Shown here: positions 1 through 8,655 of the stretch, piece by piece
Layout: every line of letters begins with the position of its first letter
Position numbering within the stretch: position 1 is the stretch's first letter
Notes under the pieces: generated by a model
Told to the model about the DNA's origin: nothing
The model's database searches: none
Seen by the model: the letters and a program-made list of their open reading frames with translations, nothing else
DNA from: Deltaproteobacteria bacterium UBA5756
GTDB lineage: Bacteria; Desulfobacterota; Syntrophorhabdia; Syntrophorhabdales; Syntrophorhabdaceae
Assembly: GCA_002418985.1 (NCBI GenBank)
Contig: DIFE01000081.1
Coordinates: 11,715 to 75,714 of the forward strand
DNA: 64,000 nucleotides
Direction: 5' to 3'
Made by a program: the position numbers and the translations under genes

Positions 1-387
1 GGCGAAGTAAAAACTTCGAGCGATAAAGATGTTCCGCCCAACGTCATGAACGGACGGACCGGTATGATACATCAGCTGGAAAACCTAGCCGACAATCTAG
101 GGTTAATCAACCAATTGCTCAAGTGGCTGTTCTTTCGATGCAGAGCCACAGATCACGAAAAATCCTTCAAAGCGGCCAGCACTCTCTTTCTTAGTTCTGG
201 CAAGAAGGCCGTCGCCTTATTTGGCGTGTTAGTTCGTGATACAGCGCCCGACGAACTAGACTTAAGAAACCGAGGAAACGCATTTGCCAAGAAACTCAAA
301 GATCCCACTGAGTGTCAGTTGGTAGCAGTGTACTTACCATGCGCAGTTGCGGATCTTCCCGCACGCGTCTCGGGAGGCACAGTGTGA
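1..387 (+). CDS. HamA-like PD-(D/E)XK nuclease, C-terminal part
   Basis: The reading frame is open from base 1, so only the last 128 residues are present. The first visible residues are GEVKTSSD, in which E-V-K fits the (D/E)xK half of a PD-(D/E)XK nuclease active site; the Asp-bearing part would lie upstream. The stop TGA overlaps the GTG start of the following helicase gene (GTGA), so the two are translationally coupled. A DUF1837-type nuclease (HamA/AbpA) coupled to a large SF2 helicase is the Hachiman or AbpAB anti-phage arrangement. In that system HamA is the DNA-degrading effector released when HamB meets abnormal DNA. The family call rests on the ExK motif and the neighbour, since most of the gene is missing. 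Another helicase-linked nuclease remains possible. Confidence 0.55.
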   Translation, partial: GEVKTSSDKDVPPNVMNGRTGMIHQLENLADNLGLINQLLKWLFFRCRATDHEKSFKAASTLFLSSGKKAVALFGVLVRDTAPDELDLRNRGNAFAKKLKDPTECQLVAVYLPCAVADLPARVSGGTV

Positions 388-3300
388 GTCATTGGTTACT
401 GGACAGCCTTGCCGAAACAGTACAGTTGGCGCTAAAACAGGCAGATGGCGTGGAGATCCAACGTGCGTTGATGGGCTCCCCTTCCGGCAATGACGTGGGT
501 CTTATCGAAAGAACTGTTGAAGCGTTGGAATTAGCAGTGTTTGACCTTGTTGCTGAAGGCACGCCACGCGAAGAAAACGCTAGAAATGAGCTTAGAAGGA
601 TTGCTGCCGATGCTTTCCGGTTGATTCGTGTATTGCCCAGACGAGATGATCCGATTGAATGCGCAAGACTCTTGTTACGGGGTGGCGCACTCGCTGTGCT
701 CGGGGACAAGGGGTCGGACGCGGCACGATGGCTACGCGAAGATGAATGGCCCGATTTGCCGCTGGAATCGAGCGATTGGAGTGAACGTACCTGGGCAACA
801 ATCATCGATATTTGGTTGCGATTAATTCGCAAGCATGGTTGGTCCGACCGCGACAAAGTGCTGAAGTGTATCTCTACACTACGTGATTCTCAGGTTGTGT
901 TCGAAAGAGATTATCTTGCTGGTAGAGAGCACATACATGCCAAATCCGCAGCTCTCGAACTTGTCGGTCTCTATCATCTTGCTAAGGCGGCAGAAATACT
1001 TGCTTATTACATAACCGATGGTGTGGTGGATGGGAAGTATCAAATTCATCAACTCCTAGAACAGCACTTTGACCGAGTGTTTGCCGTTTGTGAGTACGCC
1101 CAAATGTATGAGTTAGAACCTTTAGCCCGACTTCTTTCGGCCTGTTCGTCTCAAATGGCAGACAATTCCATCTGGACGGTTACTCGCGCTGTCAACTCAA
1201 GGGTAACAAGGTTTGTCGAGACGCTCGTTGCCCAAGGCCGAGGCGATCGAGCAATTTTTGATGTCTTGCCTCCACAGCGCCGCTCGTTGGCAGAAAAGGG
1301 TTTGCTCGGTTCAAGTCGGAGGGCGGTCGTAGTGAGTCTTCCTACATCTAGCGGCAAAACATTGATTGCGCAGTTTCGTATTCTTCAAGCCTTGAACCAG
1401 TTCGAGCTGGAGCGCGGCTGGGTAGCTTATCTTGTTCCGACCCGAGTGTTAGTTAACCAGATAACGCGCCAGTTGCGCCGTGATTTTGAGCCGCTATCGG
1501 TTGTTGTTGAAAAGGTCAGTCCGGCTTTGGAGGTCGACAATATAGAGTCTGAATTGTTGCGTCAAGAAGATCAGACACGGGCCTTTCGAGTGCTTGTTAC
1601 TACTCCCGAAAAGCTGGATCTGATGTTACGACAAGGTCTGGAGGCAACAATCGGTCGCCCTTTGACATTGGTCGTTGTGGACGAGGCTCACAACATTCAG
1701 GGTGTTCAACGAGGGCTTAAGCTTGAACTATTGTTGGCAACCATCAACAACGAGTGTCAAAGAGCACAGTTCCTGTTATTAACACCTTTCATCAGGAATT
1801 CGGAAGAAGTCGCCCGGTGGCTTGGAGGTCAGAGTTCCGATGACATAAACCTGGCTCTAGACTGGCAACCCAACGATCGCATTGTTGGAATCGTGCAGGC
1901 CGAAAAAGGTGACGCTTTGGACGGGAGAAGTTTCGATTATCAGCTTTGTTTAGAGACAGTGCATACTACCAGAAATACTCTGACAATCGACAATTCTCTG
2001 TTCCTACCGAAGAATCCTGATATTGCATCAACTTTTAGTAAAGCGTCGAATGCTAGCAGCTTGGCGGCTATTACCGCCCAGCGTTTGCACGAAAGAGGGC
2101 CGGTAATTGTAATGCACGCCCGACCTGATTGGGTGTGGGCTCTGGCTAAGAAGTTCATGATTCCAGAGAACAAGAGGGAACTCTCTACCGAAAAAGTCAA
2201 GTTGGTTCAACAATTTCTTGACCTCGAATATGGTGTTAGTTTCCAGTTGCAAGACTTGCTTTCATACGGTGTTGGAATCCATCATGCTGGTCTGTCAGAT
2301 GATGTTCGCCTTCTAATGGAATGGTTGTTCGAAGAGAACGAACTAGATTTTCTGGTGGCAACCACAACCATTGCCCAAGGGGTAAATTTTCCAGTTACCG
2401 CCGTAGTCATGGCTTCACATCAGTATCCTATTGACAAGAAAATGACGGATATGTCACCCGAAGATTTTTGGAACATCGCGGGTCGGGCCGGAAGAATAGG
2501 TCAAGGTAGCGTTGGAATTGTAACGCTGGTTGCTGACAATGATAGTAAGGCTTCGATTCTTCGTAATTTTATTAATCACCAGAGCGGCGAACTGAATTCC
2601 GCTCTTGTTACTCTGGCTAGAGAAGCCGGAGAGATGCTCGAAAACCTTGGAGCAATCGTTTACAGACATCCGGAATGGTCCGCTTTTCTTCAATACCTAG
2701 CGCATACATATCGCCAGATGGGCAAACCCGAGGCGTTTGTGAATGAAATCGAGCAGGTCCTTCGTGGAACGTTCGGATACGAGAAACTTCGTAGCCAAGA
2801 CTCTTCTTTGGCAAGGAAACTGCTTGATGGAATTCTAGTTTATGCTCGCTATCTCGGCGAACCTGGACAGCCCCTTAAACTTGTTGACAGCACTGGTTTC
2901 TCACTTCAAAGTATAAGGACCGTCCTCGGCGCCGCAAGTGTTGAGGGAATTCATGGCGACGCATGGAATTCTCAATCCCTATTCAACGAAAACAACCGCG
3001 ATCTTCAAAAAATGATGGGCGTTTTGCTCAATGTTCCCGAATTGCGGGAGAACTTGAAGGCTGTGACGGGCGGCAGGTCCCCCGATGGGAATAAGCTTGC
3101 GTCAATCGTGAAAGACTGGGTAAATGGGGTTTCAGTTCCAGAGATAACCAAGCGCCATTTCTTCAAGGAGGGCGACGACTTTACGTTGGCCATGACAACA
3201 TGCGGACGAAACATCTTCGGCAGGCTGACTCAGACTGCCGCATGGGGCCTTGGGGCTTTGCTTTCAATTACTGGCAGCGGTTTGTCTGAAGAGCAGTTGT

Positions 3301-3557
3301 TGTCGCTGAGCAATCTGCCATCGCAAGTTTACTACGGCGTTAACAACGATTCCGCCGTTGCCTTGAGACTGCTAGGCGTACCAAGAACTGCCGCGACATC
3401 CCTGGCAAGTTTTATGGGCGATGTTCTCACTGAACCGCTAGCCAGTATCCGTGGACAGTTGCGCGACATGCCTGCCGCAAGTTGGCAACAAGCGCTTGGA
3501 CAACACCACGGAGAGGTTTACCAAAGAGTATGGAAGGTTCTAGAAGGATTAGACTAA
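384..3557 (+). CDS. HamB-like superfamily 2 helicase (Hachiman defence)
   Basis: A protein of 1057 residues from GTG at 384, preceded by a GGGAGG ribosome site at 372-377; the frame extends upstream but that part lies inside the nuclease gene. SF2 helicase motifs are clear: PTSSGKT (motif I) near residue 319, VVDEAH (motif II) near 430, YGVGIHHAGL and TTTIAQGVNFP in the second RecA lobe, and AGRAGR (motif VI) near 698. These resemble the Ski2-like/HamB group. About 310 residues precede motif I and about 350 follow motif VI, matching the long flanking helical regions of HamB. Its likely role is to sense unusual DNA and control the coupled nuclease. Codon usage is more A/T-rich than in the genes after 3800, suggesting horizontal transfer. 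A housekeeping Ski2-like helicase is less likely given the coupled nuclease. Confidence 0.68.
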   Translation: MSHWLLDSLAETVQLALKQADGVEIQRALMGSPSGNDVGLIERTVEALELAVFDLVAEGTPREENARNELRRIAADAFRLIRVLPRRDDPIECARLLLRGGALAVLGDKGSDAARWLREDEWPDLPLESSDWSERTWATIIDIWLRLIRKHGWSDRDKVLKCISTLRDSQVVFERDYLAGREHIHAKSAALELVGLYHLAKAAEILAYYITDGVVDGKYQIHQLLEQHFDRVFAVCEYAQMYELEPLARLLSACSSQMADNSIWTVTRAVNSRVTRFVETLVAQGRGDRAIFDVLPPQRRSLAEKGLLGSSRRAVVVSLPTSSGKTLIAQFRILQALNQFELERGWVAYLVPTRVLVNQITRQLRRDFEPLSVVVEKVSPALEVDNIESELLRQEDQTRAFRVLVTTPEKLDLMLRQGLEATIGRPLTLVVVDEAHNIQGVQRGLKLELLLATINNECQRAQFLLLTPFIRNSEEVARWLGGQSSDDINLALDWQPNDRIVGIVQAEKGDALDGRSFDYQLCLETVHTTRNTLTIDNSLFLPKNPDIASTFSKASNASSLAAITAQRLHERGPVIVMHARPDWVWALAKKFMIPENKRELSTEKVKLVQQFLDLEYGVSFQLQDLLSYGVGIHHAGLSDDVRLLMEWLFEENELDFLVATTTIAQGVNFPVTAVVMASHQYPIDKKMTDMSPEDFWNIAGRAGRIGQGSVGIVTLVADNDSKASILRNFINHQSGELNSALVTLAREAGEMLENLGAIVYRHPEWSAFLQYLAHTYRQMGKPEAFVNEIEQVLRGTFGYEKLRSQDSSLARKLLDGILVYARYLGEPGQPLKLVDSTGFSLQSIRTVLGAASVEGIHGDAWNSQSLFNENNRDLQKMMGVLLNVPELRENLKAVTGGRSPDGNKLASIVKDWVNGVSVPEITKRHFFKEGDDFTLAMTTCGRNIFGRLTQTAAWGLGALLSITGSGLSEEQLLSLSNLPSQVYYGVNNDSAVALRLLGVPRTAATSLASFMGDVLTEPLASIRGQLRDMPAASWQQALGQHHGEVYQRVWKVLEGLD

Positions 3558-3763
3558 CAACAAAAGTAACCCTCGAACATAGAGACTTGTCAGATCGGCA
3601 ACATACGACAGCAGAAATACTTTTTCGCTTAATCCCCCTAAAATCAAACCTCCCTTGAAAACACCCCCAAAACTCCCTTAATTTTACCAACCGTAAGATT
3701 AGTCAGAAGTGACTTATAACATTATTCGGTACTTAGTTATCACACCCCCTACACAATCTTTTA

Positions 3764-3798
3764 GTCAATTGACACTTTTAGTGTGAAAGTGATATAAG
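3764..3798 (+). promoter_or_regulatory. Promoter with palindromic operator, upstream of TMEM175-like gene
   Basis: A consensus -35 TTGACA (3769-3774) is followed after 18 bases by TATAAG (3793-3798) with an extended TG. Two palindromes overlap it: GTCAATTGAC (3764-3773) and ACACT-TTT-AGTGT (3772-3784), the second lying between the -35 and -10. The start of transcription would fall about 5 bases before the ATG at 3809, giving an almost leaderless message; the alternative ATG at 3845 would have a normal leader. Confidence 0.5.
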
Positions 3799-3808
3799 CG
3801 TTAACATA

Positions 3809-4453
3809 ATGGCAAAAACCGAATCTTCCGGCGGCCGGTTTGTTATGACGACTCACCGCATAGAAAGTCTGTCAGACTGCATTTTCGCCTTTTCGATGAC
3901 TCTTCTCGTCATGAATTTTTCTTTCCCGACCGTCGGGACTGACAAAAGCGAGGCGCAGGTTACAGAAGTGTTCCTGAGGGAGATAGCGAAGTTTGACCGC
4001 TACGTCCTTACCTTCGTCCTTCTGGCCATTTTCTGGATTACACATCATCAGCAATTCCACCATATCAGGAGAACGGACCGCGGCTTTCTCTGGATCCAGG
4101 TGGCCACCCTTATGTTTATCGTGATGGTCCCCTTCACCGCGGCATGGATGTCGGCTTACAGCCACCTCCATATTACCAATCTCGTCTTTGATATCAATCT
4201 ATTTATTCTCGGACTTCTCTTCCTCGTAGCCTGGATCTACGCAACGCATGGAGGAAGACTTGTTGATGAAGGCATTGACGGCCGTTCTGTCTGGCGGGGC
4301 ACGGCAAGGTCCCTTCTTACATGTGCTGTCGCGCTGATCGCCATCGCGGTTTCCTTCTATCATCCCGGCTGGAGCAACTATGCGTTTATCCTGACGCCGG
4401 TGGTTCTCCTGCTTAAGCCTTTTCGACAGTCAGAAAGACCGGGCGGCCGCTGA
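3809..4453 (+). CDS. TMEM175/DUF1211 family potassium channel-like membrane protein
   Basis: A 214-residue integral membrane protein. The signature FSDGVFAIAMTLL of bacterial TMEM175 channels appears as LSDCIFAFSMTLLVMNF. It is followed by a second conserved segment, FWITHHQQFHHIRRTD, and then by hydrophobic stretches making about six membrane spans. Family members form K+-conducting channels in the inner membrane. The start is uncertain: ATG 3809 lies just after a strong promoter and would be nearly leaderless, while ATG 3845 begins immediately before the conserved first helix, which is more usual for the family. It is a single-gene unit between the defence pair and a convergent gene. A weak hairpin follows the stop. 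Confidence 0.75.
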   Translation: MAKTESSGGRFVMTTHRIESLSDCIFAFSMTLLVMNFSFPTVGTDKSEAQVTEVFLREIAKFDRYVLTFVLLAIFWITHHQQFHHIRRTDRGFLWIQVATLMFIVMVPFTAAWMSAYSHLHITNLVFDINLFILGLLFLVAWIYATHGGRLVDEGIDGRSVWRGTARSLLTCAVALIAIAVSFYHPGWSNYAFILTPVVLLLKPFRQSERPGGR

Positions 4454-4455
4454 TC

Positions 4456-4480
4456 GTTCCGGCGGAACCTTTCTTATTTT
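4456..4480 (+). terminator. Weak terminator after TMEM175-like gene
   Basis: GTTCC-GGC-GGAAC (4456-4468) can form a short stem and is followed by the T-rich CTTTCTTATTTT (4469-4480). The stem is only 5 base pairs, so efficiency is doubtful. It lies between two convergent genes. Confidence 0.35.
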
Positions 4481-4502
4481 CGATAGGTATACGATGGCCA
4501 TC

Positions 4503-5672
4503 TCAGTCCGCGTTACTCGCTCGGCCGGCGCCCATGGAATGGCTCAATCCTGCCCCAATGGCCTCGGAAGCGATACGGTAGCTCCTCATGAGGAACACAA
4601 GGGCCGGAATACCGAGCACCGCCGGGACCAATACGGTTGCGATGAACAATCGAAAGACAAACCCGTACATCTCGCCCGCCACCTGGAAGACGCTTGCATC
4701 ACTCAGTTTGTCGATATTACTGAAAAGGTAGCCCTCTACCATCTTCAACGCGATCCCGCTCCCCATGCACAGGTTGTAGGCCATGACGAGAACATTGAGG
4801 ACATTGACCGCGACGATCGGAGTCAGCGCAATGGCGAATGCCTTGACGATATTTTGAAAGAACACCTCTTTGCGGGAATCAAAGGCCATGGTTATGACAG
4901 AGAAGGGGAAGGTGACGCAAAATACGGCCGCCCTGACGGCGGCAGCGACAATGACACCGGTGAAGGTGAATATCAGCAGCGTATGAAAGAGAAAACCGGC
5001 GATGGTCCCGATATGACTGCGCACCAGTTCGCGGACAGTCTCCAGGACAAATATCATGCTGCCGGCGTCTACGTTCACCCCGATACCACTGGAGATAACG
5101 GCCATGTATTCCGATACGACATAGCTGATCATCATCATGAACGCGCCCAGGGCAGGATGGAAAAGGGCAAGACAGGCCGAGGGAGGGATGAGGGGCAAAA
5201 GAAAGATAAGTTGGGCAAGCCGCACCTTGATCGCGTCGACCCATTTTATCTTCACGCCGGCAAGCGGCGACGTCTCCTTGATATCCGTCAGTTTTTCGGA
5301 AAGTTCCTGCGACCCCATTTCCCTTCCCAGTTTGGCCTTGACGGCATCGAGGTTTGCAAAGATCCTACCGTCCCCGACCTGTGTGAACCCGGCGGATATG
5401 ACCATCCGTGGAAACGTCCCGATGAACGTACCGGCTTTGCCGTCCGCTCCACCCAGAAAGGGCAGCGGCGTGCACAGGGCGCAGATGATCATGAACCTGC
5501 TCGCCTGCTCCTTGACATAGGGCAGGATGTTCTCGTATCCCTTCTTGTAAAGCGTGAAGACTATCCGGGAGCTTCCCATGAAGAAGGCAAGGGCGGTGAC
5601 GATGGCGGCCACCTGTTGCTCCACCTGCGCGACGAGTTGAGAGGATTGCGCCAGAAGGTCCGTCGGGTTCAT
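4503..5672 (-). CDS. VirB6/TrbL/DotA-like polytopic membrane protein
   Basis: A 389-residue protein with about seven hydrophobic segments: one near residues 23-40, a pair around 80-100, a long cluster from 165 to 310, and a last one near 345-365. A hydrophilic domain of about 70 residues lies between the first spans and the cluster. This layout, with alanine/valine-rich late helices, matches the VirB6/TrbL group of type IV secretion inner-membrane proteins. No exact family motif is recognisable. It lies 12 kb from the large T4SS block on the same strand, and that block lacks an obvious large polytopic channel protein, so it may be a displaced component. It has its own promoter. A transporter unrelated to secretion cannot be excluded. 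Confidence 0.45.
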   Translation of the reverse strand: MNPTDLLAQSSQLVAQVEQQVAAIVTALAFFMGSSRIVFTLYKKGYENILPYVKEQASRFMIICALCTPLPFLGGADGKAGTFIGTFPRMVISAGFTQVGDGRIFANLDAVKAKLGREMGSQELSEKLTDIKETSPLAGVKIKWVDAIKVRLAQLIFLLPLIPPSACLALFHPALGAFMMMISYVVSEYMAVISSGIGVNVDAGSMIFVLETVRELVRSHIGTIAGFLFHTLLIFTFTGVIVAAAVRAAVFCVTFPFSVITMAFDSRKEVFFQNIVKAFAIALTPIVAVNVLNVLVMAYNLCMGSGIALKMVEGYLFSNIDKLSDASVFQVAGEMYGFVFRLFIATVLVPAVLGIPALVFLMRSYRIASEAIGAGLSHSMGAGRASNAD

Positions 5673-5703
5673 GACGGCCCGCTCAGTTCATTTTTCTCCA
5701 CAC

Positions 5704-5745
5704 ATTATATATAGCGCCCCACTTCCATCAATGACTTTTTAGTCA
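5704..5745 (-). promoter_or_regulatory. Promoter and palindrome upstream of VirB6-like gene
   Basis: On the minus strand TATAAT (5709-5704) is preceded after 16 bases by TTGATG (5731-5726). Immediately upstream is TGACT-TTTT-AGTCA (5732-5745), an inverted repeat with 5-base arms, placed where an activator or repressor could bind. The untranslated leader would be about 25 bases. Confidence 0.5.
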
Positions 5746-5793
5746 ACGACCCTTATGCACCGCCCGGAAGACTGCTGATTTCCTGCCCGGCCC

Positions 5794-8454
5794 TTATCGC
5801 CTCAATGTAAAGGAACGCGGCGGGTTTCCGGAATGGGTTTCGCCGCCCTGCCATTTTTTCTTGATCGTCACCGTTTTCCCATCATCATTCCATTGGACAT
5901 GAAAGGGGTATAGCGTTCCCTGAAGTTCGTTATTGTTTGTTCCAATGGTAAAGGTGGCCTTTGCGGTAATCGATCCCACTGCTTGCGACACCCTCATATC
6001 CTGCAGGTATTGGTTTATGACCCCGGGGCTGTTGAAGCTCAGTATAACCGAAACGGTCTTTCCCGATAGTGAGCCGGAGACGGGGATGCTGCCGCCTGGG
6101 GTTTGCATGGAACCGCTGACGCTGGAGCCGGACTGGCTGAGGCTCATCTTGCCGTTGAACCGGCCCTTCGAATCGACCGCGTTCCATGTCCCGTTCAGCG
6201 AGAACTGGGTGGCGGGAAGTTTCGCCGCCGTGTAGGCCCTGCCGACAGGTATGTTCGTATCCGGCTGCCTGGTCGGGGTCGTCCCGGTGGATGTTCCGGG
6301 CTTGCTCGACCCACCCAGGATCGCCGACATGAGGTCTCCGAGCGGGTCGGGTTTTTCTCCTTTCCTGACCACCGTTACGCTGTGGAAGGCTTGGGCCAGC
6401 TTGACCGGTTTCGGCTGATACTTCATCCACAACTCTGCCGTGACGTGATATGTTCCCGGAGCACTTGCCGGAAAGGAAATGGATTTGCTGTAATTATATC
6501 TCCTGCCGTTCACCACCCAGCTGTAGTAAAGTGCCGAAGCCGGCACGTTTGTGTCACCGACGGCGGCATTAAGTTCAATCCCGTCCCCCACTTCGACCGA
6601 GGACGGCCCGCTGACGGAGATAGACCCGTTTGCAGGATCAGGACCTGCGGCAACGAAAACATGGGCCGCGTCCCCCGCCTTCACCCATTTGCCGCCCACC
6701 GCCTGCCAGACGACGACGCGGACGGTGTTCCGGCCCGCCCGTGTCACCTTCAAGGACTCCCTGTCGCCGTTGCCTCCGAATTTCGCGCCGTCTACAGACC
6801 AGCCGAAGGTGTAGGTCGCCTCCTTGTCACTGTTGCTGAGCTGTTTCACCTGCGCCCTGAAGGAGGCGTCCTCGCCCACCTTGCTTTCGCCGGGCCCGCT
6901 CAAGCTCACGCTGATCCTGCGCTGTTCGGCGACGATCTTGTGGACGGCGTCCCCGAGAAGCACGTTTCCTGTGCCGGGGCGATGCACATAGACGACAAGG
7001 CTGACGATGTATGCCCCCGGATGAATGAGATTCCTCTTGAACCTGGCGGTGGAGGCAAGCACCGTATTATCTCCCGCGAGACGCCATGCGTACTTGAGAG
7101 CGGGCTTGACCGCTTCCGTAGCTTCGACCTCAGCTTCAAGCTCCACGACGTCGCCCGTGAAAGCCTGACCCGTGCCGTTGATCTTAACGGTTATCCGCGG
7201 CTTTAGATTGAAATTGACGAGAACGGGCGTCTCGGCGCTTTTCTCGTCCCTGGGCCTTACGGCGATCTTGCGGGTCTCCGGGGCAAATCCGTCCGCCTCG
7301 GCGGTGAACGTGTACGTCCCGGAAGGGACCTTGTCAAACCGGGCGTCCCCGGTCTCACCCGTTGTCTCAGGAGACCGGGAAGACATGCGGACCTTTGCAT
7401 CGGCAACGGGAATGGAACCGGACCTCACCGTGACGACAATGGTGCTCAGTATGGGCTCCAGCGTCACCGTGCGGCTCTCTTCCCTTGATGGGGCAAGCTG
7501 CACCGATTCCGAATATCCGAGAAAACCGTCCGCCGAGACGCGAAGGGTGTACGTCGCCGGCTTCACGCCCTTTGCCGTGACGGCACCGTCCTTTCCGGTT
7601 GTCCCGCTGTATGTGACATTACCGGTTATTGTCACGTGGGCGCCGCTCACCGGGATTCCCTGGCTGTCCCTGACCTCAATTTTCATTTCCCTCAGGTTTA
7701 TTCTCGTCTTGTCGATAACTTCTTTTCGTGCCTCTTCCAGGTCTTTCTTCGTCTTTCCCTCGTCGGAAGAAAAGCTGTTATAGCCCTGGTGCTTCTGCAT
7801 CAACTCTCCCCAGCTTTCCGTCTTTATGCCATTCCAGGCGCTGTTGTCAAAGCTCTTGAAATTCCCTTCCGAGCCTCCATGCGCCCAGAGGTCGAAAGAA
7901 TAGGGAACCCCGTCAATAACGACAACCGGGGCCACGTGGTTGATATTCGCATCCAGAAAATATCCGCTGTTGAGGGCCTGCAAACCGTCCTTGTATCCTA
8001 CAATGGAATGTATCTGGCCGCCATCGAACCCTGCCCCCTTGAGCGTCTCCGTCAGGGCATCATTCAAATAGACGCACGTCCCCACCGACCCGTCGCCGTA
8101 CCTCACCGAGGCGTCAATGCGACCTGCGAGAGATGTATTGGGGGTGATGCCGTTCCTTTCAAGCTCTTTTGCGACTTCCGTGGCGACGTATCTTGCCTTG
8201 TCGAGCTCATTCGCGGGGGCGTTTGCCTTGAGCTGTTCACCGTACTTCTTCCAGTAATCGGGGGTTGGAACCGGAGTTTTCGTGCTTTGTGTATCGGGAG
8301 CCGGATACCCATGGTCTTTCCGAATATCACTCGGCAAAGGTCTGTCGGCATATGACGTTCCCGGGACGATCACCGCAAGGAGCGCGATACAGACGGCAAT
8401 AGATATACAATACTTGAGGGTCCGGGCGTTGCGTGTTCGGCGCTGACTGTCCAT
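5794..8454 (-). CDS. Secreted transglutaminase-like protein with Ig-like/carboxypeptidase-regulatory repeats
   Basis: An 886-residue exported protein from ATG 8454 (site GGGAGA upstream); a longer in-frame start at 8595 would put 47 residues before the signal peptide and is rejected. A signal peptide ends near GTSYA. An N-terminal domain (about residues 70-230) has Cys in DGSVGTCVYLND, His in NHVAPVVVIDG and Asp in SFDLW, a spacing that suggests a transglutaminase/papain-like fold. Then come two carboxypeptidase-regulatory-like modules (SGAHVTITG and VADAKVRMSS repeats), three PKD/Ig-like domains, a threonine/proline linker and a C-terminal beta-rich domain. It probably acts in the periplasm or on the cell surface as an adhesin or peptide-modifying protein. 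The substrate is unknown. The gene is divergent from rlpA. Confidence 0.6.
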   Translation of the reverse strand: MDSQRRTRNARTLKYCISIAVCIALLAVIVPGTSYADRPLPSDIRKDHGYPAPDTQSTKTPVPTPDYWKKYGEQLKANAPANELDKARYVATEVAKELERNGITPNTSLAGRIDASVRYGDGSVGTCVYLNDALTETLKGAGFDGGQIHSIVGYKDGLQALNSGYFLDANINHVAPVVVIDGVPYSFDLWAHGGSEGNFKSFDNSAWNGIKTESWGELMQKHQGYNSFSSDEGKTKKDLEEARKEVIDKTRINLREMKIEVRDSQGIPVSGAHVTITGNVTYSGTTGKDGAVTAKGVKPATYTLRVSADGFLGYSESVQLAPSREESRTVTLEPILSTIVVTVRSGSIPVADAKVRMSSRSPETTGETGDARFDKVPSGTYTFTAEADGFAPETRKIAVRPRDEKSAETPVLVNFNLKPRITVKINGTGQAFTGDVVELEAEVEATEAVKPALKYAWRLAGDNTVLASTARFKRNLIHPGAYIVSLVVYVHRPGTGNVLLGDAVHKIVAEQRRISVSLSGPGESKVGEDASFRAQVKQLSNSDKEATYTFGWSVDGAKFGGNGDRESLKVTRAGRNTVRVVVWQAVGGKWVKAGDAAHVFVAAGPDPANGSISVSGPSSVEVGDGIELNAAVGDTNVPASALYYSWVVNGRRYNYSKSISFPASAPGTYHVTAELWMKYQPKPVKLAQAFHSVTVVRKGEKPDPLGDLMSAILGGSSKPGTSTGTTPTRQPDTNIPVGRAYTAAKLPATQFSLNGTWNAVDSKGRFNGKMSLSQSGSSVSGSMQTPGGSIPVSGSLSGKTVSVILSFNSPGVINQYLQDMRVSQAVGSITAKATFTIGTNNNELQGTLYPFHVQWNDDGKTVTIKKKWQGGETHSGNPPRSFTLRR

Positions 8455-8655
8455 GGCGTATCTCCCGATATGAGCTTTATAAAGGATATGAGGTCGTACA
8501 ATGTCCTCGGCATGCAGAACATATTTAAACAAATTTGCCGCGGAAAATCTATCTATTGCAGTCACGATACCCCGACGCAGCCCGGTTTTGTCCATCGAAA
8601 GGGCTTCCGTACTTGTTCTATTCCTCTTTTGAATATGCTAGGCTCTGTATCAGGT

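Noticed and set aside
4494..5714. Long plus-strand open frame of 406 codons
   Set aside because: It is antisense to the VirB6-like gene, His/Asp/Gly-rich and without hydrophobic order; the minus strand encodes a well-formed membrane protein with a promoter.
6103..7206. Plus-strand open frame of 367 codons
   Set aside because: It lies opposite the secreted Ig-repeat protein, is rich in Arg/Pro/His and Cys, and has no domain; a typical antisense shadow in G/C-rich third-position DNA.
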